A DNA stretch of 32,400 bases, taken from NCBI RefSeq assembly GCF_001908205.1, contig NZ_LGHL01000145.1, forward strand, positions 1-32,400. The letters are read 5' to 3'. The stretch's first letter is position 1. Each line of letters starts with the position of its first letter. Of the stretch, positions 16,605 to 25,576 are shown in pieces. The position numbers were made by a program, and so were the translations under genes. The DNA is from Bradyrhizobium sp. NAS80.1. GTDB lineage: Bacteria > Pseudomonadota > Alphaproteobacteria > Rhizobiales > Xanthobacteraceae. A model generated the notes under the pieces. That model was not told the DNA's origin. It made no database searches and saw only the letters and a list, made by a program, of their open reading frames with translations.

Positions 16605-18411
16605 TCACGAACTGTAAACGCCTGCAGCTTGCATGCCCCCGGACTCAATGCGCCCGTTTAGGTCGTTCAAATAGTTCTCCGCGTAAGACTGCGCCACCGA
16701 AACCGGCAGGCTGATGCCAGCCGTCGCGGCCTCTTGAATTGCTTGCTTCGCCAAGCCTTCGCGCATAGCTATTTTGACCTCTGGACCGGCGATACAGCCG
16801 ACCGCCTGCGCCGCAAGGCTGAGACCTGCTTCTTCCAATGCTTGCTTTATGTTGCCACTTGTGATGGCGGTGTGCAGAAGATTTGCTGCTTGCGCCTCGC
16901 TCTCGAGCACCATTGACGCGAGATCGGCCAATTCGCCCAAGCCTGGGATGAAGCCAAGTACACCAACTGCCGTCGCAGCCCAGTCGAGCACGTTCGAACC
17001 CACCTTAAGCGCGTCGTCAAGCGCGTGCATGAAGGCGCCTCCGTTTTTCGTGGGTGATTTGATGTCGGGCTGGTCCTTCATGCCCATCATCATGTCCGCG
17101 ACAGCAGACTGCTCGGCAGCCGTTTGAGCGACATGCGTCTTCAGCTGGTGAGCTGTTCGGTTTGCAGCTGACATGTTGTTGAACAACTGCTTGAAATCGT
17201 TGTTGCTGATGTTGCCGGAATCGACGGTATGGCCTCCGCCGAAGTCGAAGAACTTGTGGTGGGTATGATAGCCGGTGATCGCATTGTTCATTAGGCCGAA
17301 GATGAGAGGATCCGAAAGCAGCTGGGAGGCCGCCTTTCTCACGTCAGGCGCGAGACTCTTATCATCGACCATGCTCGCCAGCTTGTCCCGGGTCAGGTCA
17401 CTCTTCTCGAAAAAAGCTCCTTGGTTCTTGTTGATCGTGTCTAACGTATCCAGCTCGGCTCGCGTCAGCTTCATTGATGATGAAGCAACCTGCAAGAAGT
17501 CCTCTATGTGAACTTTATCTCCCGAGCCGGCGCACAGCTTTTTCCATTCGCCGGGATGGCTGAGGAAGTATTGCGCCGCCGCGAGAACCTGAGGGGGGGG
17601 ATTTGCCGGTTTTGGCCTCGCCATCGACGATCTGCTTAAAAACGGCCAGGCTCAGGTTCTTGGGCAGGTTAACGGAATACAGATAAAGCTCGCGCAATGC
17701 ATCAGTCTGGGTCATGACCGATGGCTGGTCATTTCCGGCGCCGTCCGATGGAATGTAGGTATGCTCGTAGCTCTGCGCCTGCTGTCCCTGGAATGCGGCA
17801 ACCTGTGAGTGATAGTTGGAAAAGCCGGAGAGATCACCTGCCTTGATCTTTCCGCCGCAGCGGCCGTCGCCTTGCGAGCCTATTGCATAGAACAGCTCCG
17901 GGTCCTGCTGCAGCGCCTCGATCGCCGCCTTGAGATCCGGCGGTGTCGAGGGATCGTTGGGCAAATCTCCGAGGGACTTCCAATCGAGCGGGCATTTGTC
18001 TTTGTGGCGGTTCAGCACCGACACAATCCGCAACTCGGCATCAGTCAGCGTGCCGCCGTTCCATGTGATCCTTGAGCTGGGTACTGGCGCGGTTGCAGTC
18101 GCAGCGGAGCTCGCAGCAGGGCTGCCCGCAGAGGGTAGCTCCGAAGCCTGCCCAAATGCAATCAGTGCGGCCCTGAGATCTGGTGGTAGGATATCCCGCA
18201 CCTCCTGCGTGAGTCCCTGCGCTAATTGTTTAGCCGACTCTGCCGACGCCAGATCCTGTGGCGCGGATTGATGGCCGACGGTATCCTTCAAGGAGTAATT
18301 TGCCAGCATCGTCTCGAAGCTGGAAAGCTCCTGCGCCGACGGTAGCCCGGAAGCAAGCCCTGAGAAAGCCGCGGTTGAGGTAAGGGCTAGCGATGGGTTG
18401 GTGAGTGACAT
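16605..18411 (-). CDS. nopX: NopX translocator, frame broken by one extra base in an 8-G run
   Basis: The rhizobial HrpF/NopX translocator is secreted to make the pore in the host membrane. The gene reads MSLTNPSLALTSTAAF from ATG 18411 (TAGGA seven bases upstream) to NLSLAVFKQIVDGEAKTGKSPP. At the eight-G run (17593-17600, + strand) the frame shifts and the first frame ends at 17515. With seven bases the text continues QVLAAAQYFLSHPGEWKKL to the stop at 16605, giving about 601 residues, close to known NopX proteins (~596). The second half has hydrophobic membrane-inserting segments (WAATAVGVLGFIPGLG, then LSLAAQAVGCIAG). As written the product is a ~298-residue N-terminal piece with a foreign tail. 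Base-calling error, polymerase slippage or real loss are all possible. The tts box is at 18601-18629. Confidence 0.9.
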
Positions 18412-18600
18412 TATACATCCTATGGTGTGAGATTGCGCCACAACCGGTCATGTGGTGCAGCCCGAGATCGCGACGAAGTCGTATCGATGGGCAGAGTCCA
18501 ACAGCTCCGATCAGTTGCTCCGGTTACTCAGTGCGTCCCCAGCCGTCAGTTCCGCTAGAATTTCAAAGCAACATCGTCGTCTATATTTCTCCTCCTTATG

Positions 18601-18629
18601 TAGGATTGACTAGCTTTCGAGAAGCTGAC
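18601..18629 (-). promoter_or_regulatory. tts box upstream of nopX
   Basis: Minus-strand GTCAGCTTCTCGAAAGCT followed by AGTCAATCCTA: an excellent match to the tts box. It lies about 190 bp before the nopX start, leaving an unusually long leader. Confidence 0.9.
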
Positions 18630-19080
18630 GACGCTCATTGCGCTCGATTTATTGCACTCAGTCGCGCGCATCCTGCCGCGGCACATCGGTAGCATCAAGA
18701 ACTCGGTGGATCACTCGCATTCGCCGGTTCGCGCAAAAACGCCTGCATGATTTCGCGGCGTCCCATGGCCGATCAGCTGGACCGTCGGTACGCCAGCGCC
18801 TCCGCCACAGGACTGTTAGTGTCGGCTCCATCCAGCGTGGTGGAATCAGAGCCGTCTGCCGGCAGCGACCGGCGCTGAGTTCACGATCTGAATAACCACG
18901 CGGTCTTCCCCTGGATGACATGGATTCCGAGCATCCCTATCAGCAGCCGGCGACGTTGAAATCGTCGATAGTGTTGCGTTAGCATTCGCGCTCTGATGCA
19001 CCCAGCATTAGCTCCGAAAGGCTGACAGAGCATACGGCGAGCGCACTGAGCTCCTTCGCATGTCAACCCGGGGGGGCAAC
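18630..19080. other. Spacer between nopX promoter and rhcC1 end, no gene seen
   Basis: Only short frames of mixed strand occur, none with a ribosome site or recognisable motif. A run of seven G lies at 19070-19076, just after the rhcC1 stop, and is noncoding. Confidence 0.5.
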
Positions 19081-19785
19081 TTATCTCTGACCTGGAGCAG
19101 GCGCGTGAACCACGCTGTCTTGTTGCGGCGCCGCGGATGAAAGAGGGCCCTCAGGTCGTCCACCACGAATGACCGTACTTGAAGCTCCTCGAAACAACAT
19201 CAAAACCGACTCGTGCGCCGGCTTTTCCATGGTTGTGAGGTTTGGCCGCGCCTGTGCCTCCGCCACTAGGCCTTTGAGCGTTTCGTCCACGAGCGCGATA
19301 AACCGGGGCGGGCCGGAAGCGAAGACGAGACCATCTCCCGGTGCGGCTCTCACGACGTAGCGCTCGTCGGAGATGTCAAGCGAATCCAGTGCTGACTTGA
19401 ACGCATTCAAAGTGATCGGATTCAAGACAAGCAGACGGCTTTGCGCCTCGTGCGCGTCGGATACGTAGAGCACAAGTCCATCGTAGTACCATTGAAGATT
19501 GTAGAGACCAGTCAAACGTTCGAGGAACTCTCGCGGTGCGAGATCCGGCATCCGCCCCCGAATCCGTCCCTTCACCTCGGGGCTGACATTGACTCGGATA
19601 TTCAGATTGTTGCCGAATTCCTGCAGTGCGGCCGCGAGGTCCTGATCCAGAACCGTGTAACTATAGGGCGTCGATGGCAGCGACAGGGGAGCGCCGAGCG
19701 TCCTAACGAGACCCAAGAAAATGAAAACTCCAGCATATAGAACTGTCTTCAAGATGTGCAGCCTCGTGGCTCGTATGTGGATCAA
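19081..19785 (-). CDS. rhcC1: RhcC1, N-terminal half of the split T3SS secretin
   Basis: A protein of about 234 residues with a signal peptide (LYAGVFIFLGLVRTLGAP) followed by the periplasmic N0 domain (YTVLDQDLAAALQEFGNNLNI, then KGRIRGRMPDLAPREFLERL, then YDGLVLYVS) and an N1-like region. It has no secretin beta-barrel domain; that part is encoded separately by rhcC2. A split secretin is a known mark of rhizobial T3SS. The start is uncertain: the only clear initiator in the frame before the signal peptide is TTG 19785, without a strong ribosome site. The gene is divergent from nopB and may share its control region, although the tts box there faces nopB. Confidence 0.88.
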   Translation of the reverse strand: MIHIRATRLHILKTVLYAGVFIFLGLVRTLGAPLSLPSTPYSYTVLDQDLAAALQEFGNNLNIRVNVSPEVKGRIRGRMPDLAPREFLERLTGLYNLQWYYDGLVLYVSDAHEAQSRLLVLNPITLNAFKSALDSLDISDERYVVRAAPGDGLVFASGPPRFIALVDETLKGLVAEAQARPNLTTMEKPAHESVLMLFRGASSTVIRGGRPEGPLSSAAPQQDSVVHAPAPGQR

Positions 19786-19880
19786 CGGTGTTTGGCGCCT
19801 GAGGGTCCGAAAAGTTGAAGTCGAAAATTCGTCGCAAATTGGAAGCCAAGCGCAATTTAATGACGGTGTTTGTGATTCTT

Positions 19881-19909
19881 GTCAGCTTTTTGTCAGCTCG
19901 CTTCTCTAA
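19881..19909 (+). promoter_or_regulatory. tts box upstream of nopB-rhcJ-nolU operon
   Basis: GTCAGCTTTTTGTCAGCT followed by CGCTTCTCTAA; both AGCT blocks and the C/T-rich end of the tts box are kept. It is about 70-80 bp before nopB and should drive the long plus-strand operon. Confidence 0.82.
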
Positions 19910-19961
19910 GGGTGCTGGGCCGTCGACGGCAACGAACAGCTAATCTCATCATGTGAGAGCA

Positions 19962-20444
19962 ATGATTTTATCCACGAAGTTTGGTCTTATACCGATCTCT
20001 GCCAACCCTGCAGAATGTCTTTCCGAGCCCTGTTCATCAGCGCAGGCAAGGTTTCACGAGAGTCTTGCACAGACGGCTTCGAACCACGATGCGGCCTCTT
20101 CGGTGAGTGGTAGCGTGTTGGCTCCGCCAGTTTCGGAAGTTCAACGTGCCGTCACGCACTCAAGCCCGCTTGGCGACCGCGTCCTTCAGAATCTTTTTAC
20201 AATGCACCGAGGCAAGCCTTTTCCTGCGAGTGCACTTCCTTCGGCTGTCGGTGGCGAGCCGGCTAGTCCGAAGAAACTCGAGTTTGGGCCGGCCGCCGTC
20301 GGCAAGCCGGAAGACGTGGATCATTTCCAATCGGCGCTGGGGAATCTGCGGGGTGCTTACGATGGTGTCATTCAGGTTTCGCTCGTCTCCAAGAGCGCCG
20401 GTGCCGTAAGTTCATCTCTGAACAAGCTGCTATCAGCGGGCTAA
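19962..20444 (+). CDS. nopB: NopB (NolB), likely inner rod protein
   Basis: A 160-residue protein whose place, directly before rhcJ and divergent from rhcC1, is that of nolB/nopB. The N-terminal two thirds are Ser/Ala-rich and flexible. The last ~45 residues (FQSALGNLRGAYDGVIQVSLV, then SSSLNKLLSAG) have the shape of the SctI/PrgJ inner rod C-terminus, with a helix, a V-rich turn and a final LNKLL helix. NopB is needed for pilus formation and is secreted in NGR234. The inner-rod role is inferred from this pattern. Starts are ATG 19962 or GTG 19953, both with weak ribosome sites. Confidence 0.82.
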   Translation: MILSTKFGLIPISANPAECLSEPCSSAQARFHESLAQTASNHDAASSVSGSVLAPPVSEVQRAVTHSSPLGDRVLQNLFTMHRGKPFPASALPSAVGGEPASPKKLEFGPAAVGKPEDVDHFQSALGNLRGAYDGVIQVSLVSKSAGAVSSSLNKLLSAG

Positions 20445-20454
20445 GCGGGCGTTG

Positions 20455-21321
20455 ATGGCTGTTTTGGCCCAGAGAAAGAAAGGTAGCGGCGCGCTGGCGG
20501 CAAGGTGGTTTCATGTTTTTGTTCTATTTCCCCTTCTGCTCTCGTTGGCCGGTTGCAAGGCCGATCTCTATACTAAAGTTCAGGAGCGCGAAGCCAACGA
20601 GATGCTTGCTCTTCTCCTTAGCAAGGGTGTCGATGCCGTCCGTGTTGTCGCTAAGGATGGTACCAGCACGATTCAAGTCGAAGCAAAGCAACTTGCCTTT
20701 TCGATCAACCTGCTGAATGACCAGGGCTTGCCGCGCCAATCTTTCAAGAGCCTTGGGGAGGTGTTCAGGGGATCGGGACTGGTTGCCTCCCCGGTTGAGG
20801 AGCGCGCCCGCTACGTTTATGCTTTAAGCGAAGAGTTGTCGCGCACGATAAACGATATCGATGGGGTTCTTTCCGCTCGTGTGCACGTTGTTCTGCCGAA
20901 GAATGACCTTTTGCGACAAGATGCTACGCCGTCCTCGGCTTCGGTCTTTATCCGACATGATTCCAATGCGAAGCTCTCAGCTTTGCTACCCCAGATCAAG
21001 ATGCTCGTCGCCAACAGCATAGAAGGGCTATCATATGACAAGGTAGCGGTCGTGTTCGTGCCGGTTGAGCGGGCTCAATATGAGCTGTCGTCTGCGCCGG
21101 CAGCTGCTTCGGGTCAATCAGGCAAGTTCGTGTCGGATCCCATTCTTGCGGTTGGTATCGGAGGGGCCGGCGCCGCGTTCGGCGTCCTATCTTACGTCCT
21201 GCTGAGCGCACGTGTGCGCCAGCTCGGTCAATCTTTTCGGAAGGTGGCAAATCTCGGCGCAGGCGCGAGTACGCGCGCGGTCCAAACCGACGGCGAAAAG
21301 CTAAACTCGGATTCGAGATAG
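20455..21321 (+). CDS. rhcJ: RhcJ (SctJ), MS-ring lipoprotein
   Basis: A 288-residue lipoprotein of the YscJ/FliF family. The signal ends at lipobox SLAGC with Cys34, followed by the family start ADLYTKVQEREANEMLALLL. The two ring-building domains include GEVFRGSGLVASPVEERARY and ARVHVVLP. One membrane segment lies near the C-terminus (about residues 225-246, ILAVGIGGAGAAFGVLSYVL) and a short cytoplasmic tail follows. It forms the inner ring with SctD. ATG 20455 was chosen over the adjacent TTG 20452. The gene starts 10 bp after the nopB stop. Confidence 0.95.
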   Translation: MAVLAQRKKGSGALAARWFHVFVLFPLLLSLAGCKADLYTKVQEREANEMLALLLSKGVDAVRVVAKDGTSTIQVEAKQLAFSINLLNDQGLPRQSFKSLGEVFRGSGLVASPVEERARYVYALSEELSRTINDIDGVLSARVHVVLPKNDLLRQDATPSSASVFIRHDSNAKLSALLPQIKMLVANSIEGLSYDKVAVVFVPVERAQYELSSAPAAASGQSGKFVSDPILAVGIGGAGAAFGVLSYVLLSARVRQLGQSFRKVANLGAGASTRAVQTDGEKLNSDSR

Positions 21322-21331
21322 GCGGAACGCA

Positions 21332-21964
21332 GTGGCCGTATTGATGACATCCACAGAACCAAATCGTTCACTCAGCCCACACTCCGTTCGCCCGCGCGAG
21401 TTTACTGCTTTGATCCATCCAAGTCGTTTTGCCGCGCGCCTTGATGCGTCGCTGTCGCCTTCCACACTGCTGCAGTTGCAGAAAACGCCCAGACTGCAGG
21501 AAAGGCTAGCCGGTTTACTGCTAGGCAGTGAACTGGTCTCGAACGGAAGTAACTGGGGAAGGGGTGTTCTGCTGGGGCATGATCCGCGCCACGTGGCACT
21601 ACTTGCCGGCAGTATCTGGCATGCCCGTTCGGTGCTGAAGTTGGTGTCAAAGCATGATCTTGCTCCTCTGATCGGAAATATCGGTGCAGAAGCACATTCT
21701 TTCGCTATTCGATACCTATCCAGTGCCGTCGCAACCGAAGCGATTGTCGATCCAGAGCAACTTTCGCGAGGGATTGAACATGACGGATATGCCTGCCTTG
21801 GCGCTTGGCTCCAACAAGCGTCGGAACTTGACCGCGCGCGCGTGCTTCTCTGTTTGCCCGTCGGGACCGCCGCGGAGCGCCCAACCGCCGAACACCACAA
21901 GGCCGCAGGCCAATTGCTGTCTCTGGTGATGGCTCATCTGGCCGCGGAGACAGGGCCCGCATGA
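21332..21964 (+). CDS. nolU: NolU (SctK), sorting-platform protein
   Basis: A 210-residue soluble protein in the SctK (YscK/HrpD-like) position between rhcJ and nolV. Recognisable features are the N-terminal FTALIHPSRFAARLDASLS segment and a hydrophobic middle (HVALLAGSIWHARSVLKLVS). SctK proteins link the C-ring to the SctD ring. The name follows nolU in other rhizobia. GTG 21332 has a GGCGGAA leader; ATG 21344 is the alternative. The stop overlaps the start of nolV (ATGA), so translation is coupled. Confidence 0.8.
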   Translation: MAVLMTSTEPNRSLSPHSVRPREFTALIHPSRFAARLDASLSPSTLLQLQKTPRLQERLAGLLLGSELVSNGSNWGRGVLLGHDPRHVALLAGSIWHARSVLKLVSKHDLAPLIGNIGAEAHSFAIRYLSSAVATEAIVDPEQLSRGIEHDGYACLGAWLQQASELDRARVLLCLPVGTAAERPTAEHHKAAGQLLSLVMAHLAAETGPA

Positions 21965-22584
21965 CCTGGGATGACCTAGCATTGCCAGAACGCCCGCAGA
22001 TACGTCCGCTGGGTCCACTCATACCAGCGTCGGAACTTGGGATCTGGTACGATGCGGTACAGACGCGCGCGCTAGCAGCGCAGTATCTACAGCAGGTTCG
22101 CAGCTGGGCAAGGAAAGCTTATCAGCGCGAGCGGGCGCGCGGCCACTCCGAAGGCCTGAAGGCAGGCTCAGACGAAATGGCGCGGCTGGTTGCCCGGGTT
22201 GCTTGTGAGGTGGCGCGGCGAAAAGCCGTGCTAGAACAGGAGTTGCCACGGCTCGTCATGGAGATCTTAGACGACCTGGTCGGCTCCTTCGATCCGGGCG
22301 AGATGTTAGTGAAGTCCGTTCGTCACGCCATCGAGCAAAGATATGGCAGCGCGGAAGTGTGTCTACATGTGTCTCCTGTGAACGCCGATGCGCTGATACG
22401 TGAGTTTGCAGCGTTCGACGGAACGCATGGTCGACCGAAAGTTCGAATTGACTCGGACCCAGCTCTGACGCCGGATCAGTGCGTGTTGTGGAGTGAGTTA
22501 GGCAATGTCGATCTAGGACTTGCCGCGCAGCTCCGCACATTGCGACTGGGCCTTGGGCCGTCTTCTCAGGAAGGCGAACCGTGA
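21961..22584 (+). CDS. nolV: NolV (SctL), stator of the T3SS ATPase
   Basis: A 207-residue protein of the SctL/FliH/HrpE family. A helical middle stretch (residues ~40-85, many Ala, Arg and Glu: ARKAYQRERARGHSEGLKAG) is followed by a C-terminal domain resembling the delta subunit of F-ATPases (EILDDLVGSFDPGEMLVKSV, then LHVSPVNADALI). SctL dimers hold and regulate the ATPase RhcN and bind RhcQ. It overlaps nolU and rhcN by four bases on each side. Confidence 0.88.
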   Translation: MTWDDLALPERPQIRPLGPLIPASELGIWYDAVQTRALAAQYLQQVRSWARKAYQRERARGHSEGLKAGSDEMARLVARVACEVARRKAVLEQELPRLVMEILDDLVGSFDPGEMLVKSVRHAIEQRYGSAEVCLHVSPVNADALIREFAAFDGTHGRPKVRIDSDPALTPDQCVLWSELGNVDLGLAAQLRTLRLGLGPSSQEGEP

Positions 22585-23937
22585 CCACGCAACAAACAAG
22601 CCATGTCGGTGGGGCTGGTGAAGGAGCTGTGCACGCGGCGTTATCATCTTTGAGATCTACAGCAAAGAATGTCGATACGCGTGCCTTGCGCGGACGGATC
22701 ACAAAGGCCGTCGGCACCTTGGTCCATGCCGTGTTGCCGGGGGCCCGTGTTGGGGAACTGTGTCTGTTGCAGGATCACAATACGGGATGGTCACTTGAGG
22801 CGGAAGTTATCGGTCTGCTGCCCGACGGGGTATTACTCACGCCAATTGGCGACATGGTAGGTCTGTCTAACCGCGCGGAAGTGGTGCCGACCGGGCGAAT
22901 GCAGGAAGTTTCAGTCGGTCCCGATTTGCTTGGCCGTGTCATTGATAGCTTCGGCCGTCCGCTCGACGGGAAGGGTCCAATAAAGACGATTCACACTCGT
23001 CCCCTTCGCGGCAGGGCACCCAACCCCATGAGGCGGCGTGGCATTGAGCGGCCCTTTCCACTCGGTGTCCGCGTGCTAGACGGACTTCTGACGTGTGGCG
23101 AAGGTCAGCGGATCGGGATCTATGGAGACGCTGGTTGCGGCAAGTCGACGCTGATGTCGCAAATTGTCAAAGGCGCGGCCGCCGACGTGATCGTAGTTGC
23201 GCTTATAGGAGAGCGCGGACGTGAGGTGCGTGAATTCATTGAGCGCCATATTGGCGATGCGATCGGTCGTACGATCGCTGTCGTTGAGACTTCCGACCGG
23301 TCAGCAATGGAGCGTGCCCAATGTGCTCATATGGCGACGGCTGTCGCCGAGTACTTTCGTGATCAGGGACTGCGTGTCGTTCTCGTAATGGATTCGCTGA
23401 CGCGCTTTAGCCGCGCGATGCGTGAAATAGGCCTTGCCGCGGGAGAACCTCCGACGCGGCGCGGCTTCCCTCCCTCCGTCTTTGCGCTGCTGCCGGGTCT
23501 ATTGGAGCGTGCCGGTATGGGCGAGAACGGCTCGATCACGGCCTTCTATACCGTGCTTGTCGAAGGTGACGGCACAGGCGATCCAATCGCCGAAGAGTCA
23601 CGCGGTATTCTCGATGGTCATATCATCCTTTCACGCGCACTCGCCTCGCGAGAGCATTTCCCCGCCATCGACGTGCTATCGAGCCGAAGTCGCGTGATGG
23701 ATGCGGTCGTCTCTGTGCCACATCGCAAGGCCGCCTCCTTCTTTCGAGATCTACTCTCGCGCTATGATGAAGCCGAGTTCTTAATCAACGTCGGTGAATA
23801 CAAGCAAGGGGGGGGATCCGCTGAGTGACCGAGCAATCGCCTCAATCGAGGAGTTGCGGAATTTCTTGCGTCAGGGGCAGGATGAGTCGTCCACTTTTGA
23901 GGAGACCGTCACATGGATGTCGCTTCTGACCGAGTGA
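22581..23937 (+). CDS. rhcN: RhcN (SctN) T3SS ATPase, frame broken by one extra base in an 8-G run
   Basis: The hexameric ATPase that unfolds substrates at the export gate. It starts at GTG 22581, inside the nolV stop. Walker A is GDAGCGKST (Lys188) and Walker B VVLVMDSLTR (Asp271); the family signature SRAMREIGLAAGEPPTRRG is intact. The written frame ends after FLINVGEYKQGGGSAE at 23828 (415 aa). If the eight-G run at 23808-23815 is read as seven, the text continues QGGDPLSDRAIASIEELRNF to TWMSLLTE and stops at 23937. That gives 451 residues, the usual length, with the C-terminal helices of the family. The predicted continuation overlaps the start of sctO, as normal in such operons. As written the protein loses its last ~36 residues, which contribute to the C-terminal domain. 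Confidence 0.95.
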
Positions 23938-24464
23938 ATCCTATCCAAGCGTCGAAACTGCGGTTCGTGAAGGACATGAGGGAGCGAAGCGCGCTTCGCC
24001 TATTATCCGATATGGAAGCCAAACGCCAGATCGCGGTTGAATCGGTGGAGCGAGCCTCCAAGAATCTTGCAAGCGCCGAGAAACGCCGCGCAAGTCTCGA
24101 AGCTGAACTTTATCTGGAACTGGCATCGTCTGATACGATGTGCGTCACCGAACTCGATCGTCGGTGCCATCTCGTCATTGGGCGTCTCACGGCCGAGATC
24201 GCATTGGCGCGTCAGGCGCTTGAGCAGGCGCACATCGCTCAAGAGCACGCCCAGGCCGCGGTGGTTGAGATGCGGGCTGTGTGGGCCAAGCGGTCGGCGG
24301 CGAGCCGGAAATGGCAGCAGATTGAGAGCGATGTTCAGCGCAGGACCAATGCTCGTGCGGAGTTCGCAGCTGAAATCGAAACGGACGATGAGGTCTTGCT
24401 CCGGCATAAGAGCGGATTGCGCAGTCAGGCGGCCGGCGATTCAATCCCCGGCGATTCAATCTAA
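23913..24464 (+). CDS. SctO, coiled-coil stalk protein of the T3SS ATPase (Y4yJ-like)
   Basis: A 183-residue protein that is nearly all helical coiled coil (heptad-like runs of Ala, Glu, Arg and Leu from about residue 20 to 160), as in SctO (YscO/FliJ), the stalk turning inside the RhcN hexamer. It lies directly after rhcN and before rhcQ, the usual SctO place. ATG 23913 has GAGGAGA seven bases upstream and lies within the restored rhcN end. The C-terminus carries a duplicated GDSI (GDSIPGDSI) encoded by a 15-bp tandem repeat at about 24432-24461. SctO proteins are poorly conserved, so the call rests mostly on shape and order. Confidence 0.8.
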   Translation: MDVASDRVNPIQASKLRFVKDMRERSALRLLSDMEAKRQIAVESVERASKNLASAEKRRASLEAELYLELASSDTMCVTELDRRCHLVIGRLTAEIALARQALEQAHIAQEHAQAAVVEMRAVWAKRSAASRKWQQIESDVQRRTNARAEFAAEIETDDEVLLRHKSGLRSQAAGDSIPGDSI

Positions 24465-25576
24465 TGGCTGCTTCTCGTATGCCGGAGCGAACTTCCGGTT
24501 CAGTGGAAATGAGTGCGGATAAGGGTGAACCCGCACTATTCGATCCCCCGGTAAGATTGTCGCATGCCGTGGTCTCGTGGCTGAATGAGATCGCCGCTCG
24601 ACGCACGGTTCTGAAGAGCCGCCTTGGCGATATGCAGGTATCGATGCGTATGAACCGGCTTGTCTGGCAGGCACAGCCACCGGCCGCGTCCATGCTTGAC
24701 TGCTTATTTCGCGTCGGAGCCGAAAAGGCCGTCCTGTCGTTGGCCCGCCCGCTGGTGGAGGCACTGATCTCGACAGTGCAGCATGGCCTTAGTCTACCTT
24801 CGGATCCAGCCCGCTCTCTCGTCCTCGAATTTGCGCTGGAACCGTGGCTCGCACAACTAGAGAACTTGTTAGCACGGGATTTGCAAGTTATCCGCGTCGA
24901 CGAAGCAATGACGCAAGGCCATTATCTGGAACTCGACATCGACTACGGGTCGCTCACGAGCAAGGCGCGCCTTTTCCTATTCTCGTCTCTTGACGGTCCG
25001 GTTGCGCCTGCATTCAGCGCGTTAGGCGAGTTGCTTGGCCAATTGCCCCGACAGATGCGCAAGCTTTTTCCGGAATTGCCTATCATGGTTGCCGAAGAGA
25101 TTGGCTCGCTGTGCGTGCCCGTTGGGCTAGTTCGCCAAGCACAAGCTGGAGATGCGCTGGTGCCGGACGTCATTCCCCTTGCACGCGGCCAGGTCATCCT
25201 CACCGCCGGCAAATTGTGGGCCCCGGCCGAGGTTGCTGACGACAGGCTGATACTGCGGGGGCCGTTCCGCCTGCAACCACACCCTTTGAAGAGTGCATTT
25301 ATGACGACACGAGCCCAAGCACAGCCATCGACCTCGCTCTCGGAAACTGACGTTGACAGTATTGAGATTACGCTTGTGTTCGAATGCGGCCGCTGGCCTA
25401 TTCCGCTGGGTACGTTGAGAAATATCAACGAAGGGCATGTGTTCGAGCTTGGCCGCTCCCTTGACGGTCCGGTCGACATTGTTGCCAATGGCCGATTGAT
25501 CGGTCATGGCGACATCGTGCGTGTCGGCGAGGAATTGGCTATCAGGCTACGTGGCAGGTTGGCGGTCAATGACTGA
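24464..25576 (+). CDS. rhcQ: RhcQ (SctQ), C-ring protein
   Basis: A 370-residue cytoplasmic protein. The C-terminal ~75 residues form a SpoA (FliN-like) domain: ITLVFECGRWPIPLGTLRNI, GHVFELGRSLDGPVDIVANG and VGEELAIRLRGRL. The N-terminal part is the conserved but diverse SctQ domain. RhcQ forms the sorting-platform pods with NolU and NolV. ATG 24464 overlaps the sctO stop by one base (TAATG). An internal start producing a separate short SpoA protein, known in some T3SS, is possible; ATG codons lie before the domain (MTTRAQ), but no strong ribosome site stands out. Confidence 0.93.
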   Translation: MAASRMPERTSGSVEMSADKGEPALFDPPVRLSHAVVSWLNEIAARRTVLKSRLGDMQVSMRMNRLVWQAQPPAASMLDCLFRVGAEKAVLSLARPLVEALISTVQHGLSLPSDPARSLVLEFALEPWLAQLENLLARDLQVIRVDEAMTQGHYLELDIDYGSLTSKARLFLFSSLDGPVAPAFSALGELLGQLPRQMRKLFPELPIMVAEEIGSLCVPVGLVRQAQAGDALVPDVIPLARGQVILTAGKLWAPAEVADDRLILRGPFRLQPHPLKSAFMTTRAQAQPSTSLSETDVDSIEITLVFECGRWPIPLGTLRNINEGHVFELGRSLDGPVDIVANGRLIGHGDIVRVGEELAIRLRGRLAVND

